Below are positions 32,406 to 36,626 of a stretch of DNA of 36,626 nucleotides, piece after piece; position 1 is the stretch's first letter, and each line of letters begins with the position of its first letter. Source of the DNA: an uncultured Ferrovum sp. (GTDB lineage: Bacteria > Pseudomonadota > Gammaproteobacteria > Burkholderiales > Ferrovaceae). The position numbers and the translations under genes were made by a program. The stretch lies in contig CAIVHB010000038.1 in the NCBI GenBank assembly GCA_903905585.1, positions 1 to 36,626 on the forward strand. The letters are read 5' to 3'. The notes beneath the pieces were generated by a model. It did not search any database and was not told the origin of the DNA. It saw only the letters and a program-made list of their open reading frames with translations.

Positions 32406-32969
32406 CTAGGTCTTGCCTCTTAATAATTCTAGATTCTTTCTGATCTTTTCGGCTTTTGCCAATTCCACTTCCTGCATGGTCTTTGGGCCGCGGCGGTCAA
32501 TCGCACCGGAAGGCCGACGATTTGCGCCGCTAAGGCCTCTATTCGGCCCAGAGTACCGACTATCCTCTGCTGTGCCAAACGCTTCCCAGGCTGGATTCAG
32601 GAGTGACTTGAGCTTTAGGTGTTCTGCCTCTGCGAAAGCTTTATATTCTTCAGCCCGTTGAGCTGATCTATCTCTTGCATACCTTGAGTGCGCGGGAGGG
32701 GGGAGCTTTTCCATTCTTTCTGCAGAACGCCGAATAAACAACGAAAACTTAAATATAAAAAAAGCAGCGCCGCCAACGAAGATCAATCCCAAAACAGAAA
32801 TCACGGCCATTTTGGAATAACTAGAAATAATGAACCAGATGGAATGTTCTTTGAACGATGTAATCAGTTCATCGCCCATTAAGGTGATAAAAATGACGAT
32901 GGCAATGGGGAAACCGAACAGAACGAAGGTTCCGATCAATGACGCAATATCGTGAAGTAGCTTTCTCAT
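32406..32969 (-). CDS. Hypothetical small membrane protein
   Basis: I do not recognise a family. From ATG 32969 the product is 187 aa, with AAGGG about 7 nt upstream. It has two predicted transmembrane helices: residues about 8-31 (LIGTFVLFGFPIAIVIFITL) and about 52-74 (MAVISVLGLIFVGGAAFFIF). A highly charged cytoplasmic-like C-terminal half follows (RYARDRSAQRAEEYKAFAEAE, then an Arg/Gly/Ser segment with SGPNRGLSGANRRPSGAIDRR). The C-terminus may be partly coiled. A longer frame up to 33038 is open but lacks a ribosome site. It lies between the relic IS end and the GST gene. Confidence 0.6.
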   Translation of the reverse strand: MRKLLHDIASLIGTFVLFGFPIAIVIFITLMGDELITSFKEHSIWFIISSYSKMAVISVLGLIFVGGAAFFIFKFSLFIRRSAERMEKLPPPAHSRYARDRSAQRAEEYKAFAEAEHLKLKSLLNPAWEAFGTAEDSRYSGPNRGLSGANRRPSGAIDRRGPKTMQEVELAKAEKIRKNLELLRGKT

Positions 32970-33160
32970 GGCAGCCCTTCTCAATGTGGGTGTCTTGCAT
33001 TTAAAAAACAAAGCCTTGCTTATCCACTTTACAACCAATCAGGAGCTAGCAAAGCCTTGTTTTAACTACACATCGAAATGAGCGTATCCGCGAATCTAAA
33101 CAATTACTTAGAGCGGATTCAAGGGTATGAGAAACGATGGAAATGACGTATCAAAAAAGG

Positions 33161-33865
33161 TTATTTCTTCACTGAAGATGCATCTTGCCCAAACAATACT
33201 TTCTTAGCCTCTTCATCTACCGTAGGTAGGGTGTTAATCGATTGTGCGAGCGCATAAGCTCTTTGCGTAGCGGGTCTTGCTTCGATGCGTTTGAACCATA
33301 ATTGCAAAGAAGGAAAGTCATCTAGGTTTTGTCGCTGGCGTTCGTGAGGCACGATCCAGGGATAGCAGGCCATATCTGCAATAGAATAGGCTGCGCCACA
33401 GATGAAATCGCGCCCATCAGATAAGTGCTTATTAAGCACACCATAAAGCCTTGAGGTTTCTTTGACGTAACGCTCAATCGCATACGGAATGGGCTCGGGG
33501 GCATAACCTACAAAGTGATGATTCTGACCTGCCATGGGCCCTAATCCACCCATCTGCCAGAACAGCCACTGCAAGCATTCGTTACGACCTCGCAGGTCCG
33601 GTGGGATCAATAACCCTGTTTTGTCTGCGAGGTAAAGCAGGATGGCCCCAGATTCAAAGATTGAAATGGCTTTCCCGCCGTCAGCGGGTGCGGAGTCCAC
33701 GATAGCGGGAATGCGATTATTGGGGGCGATTTTCAAAAAATCAGGAGCGAATTGCTCTCCGCGGCCTATATGAATGGTTTTGATGGTGTAGGGAAGGCCC
33801 GCTTCTTCTAAAAACAGGGTGATTTTGTGACCATTTGGCGTGGTCCAGTAATACAGATCAATCAT
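33161..33865 (-). CDS. Glutathione S-transferase family protein (YfcG/YghU-like)
   Basis: This is a 234-aa GST. The N-terminal thioredoxin-like domain (1-about 85) has LYYWTTPNGHKITLFLEEAG, a conserved cis-Pro in NNRIPAIVD and the glutathione-contacting FESGAILLYLA. A helical C-terminal domain follows (WLFWQMGGLGPMAGQNHHF, then YSIADMACYPWI with the conserved Asp). The WTTPNGHK and LGPMAGQNHHF blocks are typical of the bacterial YfcG/YghU (Ure2-like) group, which act as disulfide-bond oxidoreductases or organic peroxide reductases. The physiological substrate is not known. It appears monocistronic. Confidence 0.93.
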   Translation of the reverse strand: MIDLYYWTTPNGHKITLFLEEAGLPYTIKTIHIGRGEQFAPDFLKIAPNNRIPAIVDSAPADGGKAISIFESGAILLYLADKTGLLIPPDLRGRNECLQWLFWQMGGLGPMAGQNHHFVGYAPEPIPYAIERYVKETSRLYGVLNKHLSDGRDFICGAAYSIADMACYPWIVPHERQRQNLDDFPSLQLWFKRIEARPATQRAYALAQSINTLPTVDEEAKKVLFGQDASSVKK

Positions 33866-34248
33866 GTCGACGGCATCCCTACTCAGGTCATTACGTATTT
33901 ATAGAGAAGACATCATAGACAAGTTCTCAATCTGATGGGTAGGACATGACCCATGAAAGAAAAGATGAATTTCGATTCAATCAATTGAAACTCGAAGAAA
34001 AACCGATTGATTCAATGTGAAGTTATGTTCTGTACAGTACAGACCCACCGCTGGTCTCCATTTATTATTCAAACATGCGCGGTGGTGTTGCGGCACAAAC
34101 CTGAATCGATAAAGTGCCACCACCGTTTGATTGATCACTGTCATCCATACAACGTGAAGTGATGAAGAACCCTTTTAATCATAAAAGCTTTTTTTCATAA
34201 AAGAATGTAAGGATTGATTTTGTAAGTAATAAAAAAAAGAGGTGAATC
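33866..34248. other. Structured intergenic region between GST and cNMP-like gene
   Basis: No ORF is supported over 383 nt, but several structures are visible. There is an inverted repeat ATGGGT/ACCCAT near 33938-33955. A perfect 13-nt palindrome CTGTACAGTACAG lies at 34030-34042, then a hairpin AGACC/GGTCT at 34041-34057. A stem of about 12 bp (CGGTGGT...GGCAC with GTGCCACCACCG) spans 34080-34125. An AT-rich hairpin CTTTT/AAAAG followed by T-run lies at 34172-34195. This may be a promoter-operator region, an untranslated leader or a small RNA. Confidence 0.45.
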
Positions 34249-34920
34249 ATGAACCATAGAACGAATAGTCTTCTTAGAAACAAAGCCTCATTAATTCCGC
34301 TATTTGATGGGATAGGGGATGGGATACTTGAGAAAGTATTTGGCTTTAGTAAAATCGTGAAATTTAATGAAGATGATATTGTTTTAAAAGAGGGTAAACG
34401 TGTTGATGACGTTTATGTGATTTTAAGTGGAACATGCGTTTGTGACTATCTTTGTGCGGAAGGTAAAATACTAAGAAAAGAATTAAGGCCAACTGATATG
34501 TTCGGCGCAGAAGGATTATTTCTACCCGGCATGCTGACCAATAAGATAAGAGCAATTACAGAATTGGTATTGCTGAAAATAGAAATCGCCGAATTGCGAT
34601 CAGACCAAGATATTATTAACTGTCTCACCCCAAATATGACACGAAGATTTATTGGTAATTTGCGGGATTCAGACAATCATATTAGCAAGCTTTCGGAGCT
34701 GATCCCTGAACCAGAAGTGTCAGAGGAAGTGACCCCATCTATCATTATTGATAAAAATTCAAAACTCACTCGTTTGATGCTCTCTACGGGAAAAATTGTT
34801 GTTGTTTCTAAAATAGATGAAAGGCGACTGAGAAGACAAGAGGTCACGGTGAATCAACTGAATGATGAGCATCTTTCTAAGATGATACAAGATTCCACCT
34901 ATTCTATTGTTGAGGTTTAA
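34249..34920 (+). CDS. Cyclic-nucleotide-binding-domain-like protein (Crp/Fnr-type effector domain)
   Basis: This 223-aa protein has an N-terminal cNMP-binding-like beta-roll at about residues 15-125 (LFDGIGDGILEKVFGFSKIVKF, EGKRVDDVYVILSGTCVCDY, PTDMFGAEGLFLPG, IRAITELVLLKIE). The phosphate-binding cassette is degenerate compared with FGE-x-RxA. The C-terminal half shows no convincing helix-turn-helix, so it may be a signalling protein rather than a classical DNA-binding regulator. The gene is markedly AT-rich compared with its neighbours, which may mean horizontal origin or relaxed selection. An AGAGGTG ribosome site precedes ATG 34249. Confidence 0.65.
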   Translation: MNHRTNSLLRNKASLIPLFDGIGDGILEKVFGFSKIVKFNEDDIVLKEGKRVDDVYVILSGTCVCDYLCAEGKILRKELRPTDMFGAEGLFLPGMLTNKIRAITELVLLKIEIAELRSDQDIINCLTPNMTRRFIGNLRDSDNHISKLSELIPEPEVSEEVTPSIIIDKNSKLTRLMLSTGKIVVVSKIDERRLRRQEVTVNQLNDEHLSKMIQDSTYSIVEV

Positions 34921-35229
34921 TTATTATTGTATTAGGTTTAATTCTTAAAAATAATTAATTGGCTATGTTGGGTTGCGTACATTAATAAAGAAATGTATCA
35001 ATTATATTGAACTCAAGGTGAGTGGATGATGATGCTCTGCTAGCAAAGTTCTCAAACACTCTATTTTGACTTTCTGCCTAGAATGCAAAATGATTCACTC
35101 ACCGAATTTGATGTCTTTAACATTTATAAATGAATATAATGAATTGCACTTCTTTGAATTGCACTTCTTTGAATTGCGCACTGATTTATTTAATACTGAT
35201 TGGTTAATCTCAATATTTGGAGCAGGCCC
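34921..35229. other. AT-rich gap upstream of the phasin gene
   Basis: No gene is supported in these 309 nt. GGTGAGTG (35017-35024) and CACTCACC (35096-35103) form a perfect 8-bp inverted repeat 71 nt apart. A 15-nt tandem repeat (GAATTGCACTTCTTT) occurs at 35141-35170 with a third partial unit. Clear promoter elements are not visible. Confidence 0.5.
35141..35180 (+). repeat. 15-nt tandem repeat upstream of the phasin gene
   Basis: Two perfect units GAATTGCACTTCTTT (35141-35155 and 35156-35170) are followed by a partial unit GAATTGCGCA. The array ends about 50 nt upstream of the phasin start, where it could affect promoter spacing or regulator binding. It is far too short for a CRISPR array. 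Confidence 0.85.
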
Positions 35230-35841
35230 ATGTCAATTAAACATTTAAATGGAAATGGTGGAAGAGATTTCACAGAGGTTAAGACGAATGCCATGGACTC
35301 TGCTAAGGCCTTAGTTCAGTTGGCTTTTGATAACACGCAAAGCATTACTGCGATCAACTTTGAAATGATTGAAGCAGCGATCGCGTATGCTCAAAATAAG
35401 GCGATCAAAATGATGGTCAAAAATGAAAATCAGTCGGTCGTTGAGTATTTTCAGGATGAGTCCCCAACGGCTGTGATGTCTCAAGTCGTAGCCTTCCAGG
35501 CCAAACTTGCTGAGGTTCTTAGAAAAAACAATGAGGTGTTCATGCTGATGGCGAATGACGCCATCGAGAAGACACAATCTGAGTTTAAAAAGTTGGCAAG
35601 CGAAGCGGTGGCAAAAGCCCCTTCTGGTTCAGAGGCATTTGCGGCCGCCTTTTCTGCGGCTTTTGACGCCGGATTGCAAAAGCTTCACGAAGAACGGATC
35701 GCCAAGCAACATGCTTACGCTAACTTGCAGCGCATCGTGGATATCACCTTCACCGCAACCGAAGCGCAATTGGCAGCAAAACAAAAACAACCGATCCATG
35801 CTAGTAATGGTGCTTCTGGCAATCATTCTATGCATGCTTGA
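35230..35841 (+). CDS. Phasin family protein
   Basis: This 203-aa protein matches the phasin pattern of small amphipathic helical proteins that coat polyhydroxyalkanoate granules. Long Ala-rich helices with regularly spaced hydrophobics are seen, for example AKALVQLAFDNTQSITAINF, VVAFQAKLAEVLRKNNEVFM and TQSEFKKLASEAVAKA, followed by an Ala/Phe segment SEAFAAAFSAAFDAG. GGAG lies 7 nt before ATG 35230; an in-frame upstream start at 35200 lacks one. No phaC or phaZ gene is in the window. A strong terminator follows. Confidence 0.82.
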   Translation: MSIKHLNGNGGRDFTEVKTNAMDSAKALVQLAFDNTQSITAINFEMIEAAIAYAQNKAIKMMVKNENQSVVEYFQDESPTAVMSQVVAFQAKLAEVLRKNNEVFMLMANDAIEKTQSEFKKLASEAVAKAPSGSEAFAAAFSAAFDAGLQKLHEERIAKQHAYANLQRIVDITFTATEAQLAAKQKQPIHASNGASGNHSMHA

Positions 35842-35864
35842 GTTGTGCCTATGGGTCAGCGCCT

Positions 35865-35887
35865 AGCCCCCTTCAAAGGGGGCTTTT
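35865..35887 (+). terminator. Terminator after the phasin gene
   Basis: AGCCCCC and GGGGGCT pair around TTCAAA and are followed by a short T-run, 24 nt after the stop codon. Confidence 0.88.
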
Positions 35888-35934
35888 GTTGGTGTGCAAT
35901 GTTGTCTGCATCCTTACTCCTGTTCTGAATAGAT

Positions 35935-35968
35935 AAGCCCATTCCATGTCATGTGGTTTGGGCTTTTT
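35935..35968 (+). terminator. Second terminator-like hairpin downstream of the phasin gene
   Basis: AAGCCCA (35935-35941) pairs with TGGGCTT (35959-35965), with an inner CCA/TGG pair, followed by TTTATTTTT. Two terminators in series separate the phasin gene from the following small gene. A short RNA between them is possible but no promoter is evident. Confidence 0.75.
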
Positions 35969-36057
35969 ATTTTTGTCTGACACTAAAGTTTTTCAATTTT
36001 TTGCCGAAAACGTAGTTAACGCTGCTTTGCAGTTTGTAAATTACGGATACCTAAAGC

Positions 36058-36318
36058 ATGTTGAACGTTTACTCTGCCCTGAATAATTCTGCTTCGGTTG
36101 GTCTGCTACAGGCTCAACAACAGCAATTGCTTTCTGCGCAACAAACAGCGGTACAGCCCAACTCTAAAACGGCAGCATCCGTTGAAACGATTCAACAGCA
36201 AGCCATTCGTCAAACCCAGCTCCAGACGGAACAACAAGTCAATAATCAAGTGACCTCGGTCGGCGCAATTAATGAGTATGGACAAGTGACAGGGGCTTTC
36301 ATCAACGAGTCGGTATAA
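36058..36318 (+). CDS. Hypothetical Gln-rich small protein
   Basis: I do not recognise a family. The 86-aa product is strongly Gln-rich with low complexity: LLQAQQQQLLSAQQTAVQ, then ETIQQQAIRQTQLQTEQQVNNQ, ending TSVGAINEYGQVTGAFINESV. There are no Cys residues and few charges, no signal peptide and no membrane segment; the middle is likely helical or disordered. The ATG lacks a clear Shine-Dalgarno site. It lies between two terminators and the tRNA-His promoter. The ordered composition and the absence of competing frames support a real but uncertain gene. Confidence 0.5.
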   Translation: MLNVYSALNNSASVGLLQAQQQQLLSAQQTAVQPNSKTAASVETIQQQAIRQTQLQTEQQVNNQVTSVGAINEYGQVTGAFINESV

Positions 36319-36338
36319 ATCTTCGCAAGCCATTCATT

Positions 36339-36367
36339 TTGCGGTCGCGTCATCAACGCGTTATAAT
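36339..36367 (+). promoter_or_regulatory. Sigma70-type promoter for tRNA-His
   Basis: TTGCGG (36339-36344) and a perfect TATAAT (36362-36367) are separated by 17 nt, 14 nt upstream of the tRNA. Confidence 0.7.
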
Positions 36368-36380
36368 GTTTGGCTTCGGT

Positions 36381-36457
36381 GGTGGCCGTAGCTCAGTTGG
36401 TAGAGTCCCGGATTGTGATTCCGGCTGTCGTGGGTTCGAGTCCCATCGGTCACCCCA
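36381..36457 (+). tRNA. tRNA-His (anticodon GTG)
   Basis: The cloverleaf has acceptor stem GTGGCCG/CGGTCAC with the extra 5' G (-1) at 36381 opposite discriminator C73, the special identity feature of tRNA-His. The anticodon loop in GGATTGTGATTCC carries GTG. D-arm and T-arm (GTGGGTTCGAGTCCCAT) are standard and CCA is encoded. Confidence 0.98.
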
Positions 36458-36489
36458 TCTTCCCGTCCTAATTTATCCTTCCTATTAAA

Positions 36490-36626
36490 GGCTCTACCCC
36501 ATTAACGGGGGATAGGCATTCACTCAACACGATTAATCACTCCATTCCACCCGCAGTGCGCTAGCACTCGCAGACTGTAATTCTCGAAGTTTCTAAACCC
36601 AAACGCACGACGAGACATCATTTCCA
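36490..36626 (-). mobile_element. ISL3-family insertion sequence, end only
   Basis: The terminal sequence GGCTCTACCCCATTAACGGG (36490-36509) is followed 10 nt later by the C-terminal end of a transposase gene on the minus strand. The element enters from the right edge of the window, so its other end and any target duplication are not visible. It inserted 33 nt after tRNA-His. Confidence 0.8.
36520..36626 (-). CDS. ISL3-family transposase, C-terminal fragment (window edge)
   Basis: The last 34 residues are readable and end with a TGA at 36520-36522. They contain RRAFGFRNFENYSLRVLAHC followed by GWNGVINRVE. The pattern RAxGFRNFENYRLRVLxxCGW is typical of the C-terminus of ISL3 (IS204/IS1001/IS1096/IS1165-type) transposases. 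The rest, including the catalytic DDE residues, lies outside the window, so intactness cannot be judged. Confidence 0.8.
   Translation of the reverse strand, partial: EMMSRRAFGFRNFENYSLRVLAHCGWNGVINRVE

Noticed and set aside
34962..34978. Sigma54-like TTGGC...TTGC upstream of the phasin gene
   Set aside because: The spacing between GG and GC is 12 nt instead of the required 10.
35141..35180. Possible CRISPR-like repeats
   Set aside because: Units are directly adjacent with no spacers, are only 15 nt long, and no cas genes are in the window.

Overview
The window looks like a chromosomal segment of a methylotrophic or C1-oxidising betaproteobacterium of mid GC content. The evidence is a large set of tetrahydromethanopterin (H4MPT)-linked formaldehyde oxidation genes, a quinoprotein-associated SoxYZ-like carrier, a phasin gene, and proteobacterial housekeeping blocks (rpsO-pnp, dksA, slmA, ruvCAB, tol-pal). 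Family-level placement cannot be settled from the sequence alone.

Region 1 (1-9043, minus strand) reads from right to left as tonB, exbB, exbD, exbD, beta-RFAP synthase, mtdB, an ATP-grasp gene (OrfY-like), mch, a RimK-like ligase, a CitG-like gene and a partial fae. TonB-energising genes therefore head the same co-directional array as H4MPT and methanofuran cofactor synthesis and formaldehyde oxidation genes. Region 2 (9235-16354, plus strand) starts divergently with the tightly coupled fhcBADC operon (formyltransferase/hydrolase complex). A pterin-carbinolamine-dehydratase-like gene and an exported metallo-beta-lactamase/SoxYZ-like 'quinoprotein relay' pair follow. Together Fae, MtdB, Mch and Fhc convert formaldehyde to formate; the ligases, the CitG-like protein and beta-RFAP synthase probably make the cofactors.

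Region 3 (16467-22750) holds rpsO-pnp with a structured intergenic leader, convergent dksA, and a membrane histidine kinase plus NtrC-type sigma54 activator. Immediately downstream of the activator is a near-consensus -24/-12 promoter. About 80 nt further on lies a Rho-independent terminator with no ORF in between, so this is a strong candidate for a sigma54-dependent small RNA. Its internal C-rich tract could act as an anti-Shine-Dalgarno element. The layout resembles CbrAB-CrcZ but with unrelated-looking components, and it is the most notable find in the window.

Region 4 (22913-32044) contains slmA (minus), then yebC-ruvC-ruvA-ruvB-ybgC-tolQ-tolR-tolA-tolB-pal-cpoB on the plus strand. These cover Holliday-junction resolution and the Tol-Pal envelope machine. 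Region 5 (32178-36626) is more accessory. It contains tRNA-Lys, a small membrane protein, a glutathione S-transferase, an AT-rich cyclic-nucleotide-binding-like gene, a phasin, a Gln-rich small protein and tRNA-His. The end of an ISL3-family insertion sequence runs off the right edge, and a second near-identical copy of its terminal sequence lies just after tRNA-Lys.
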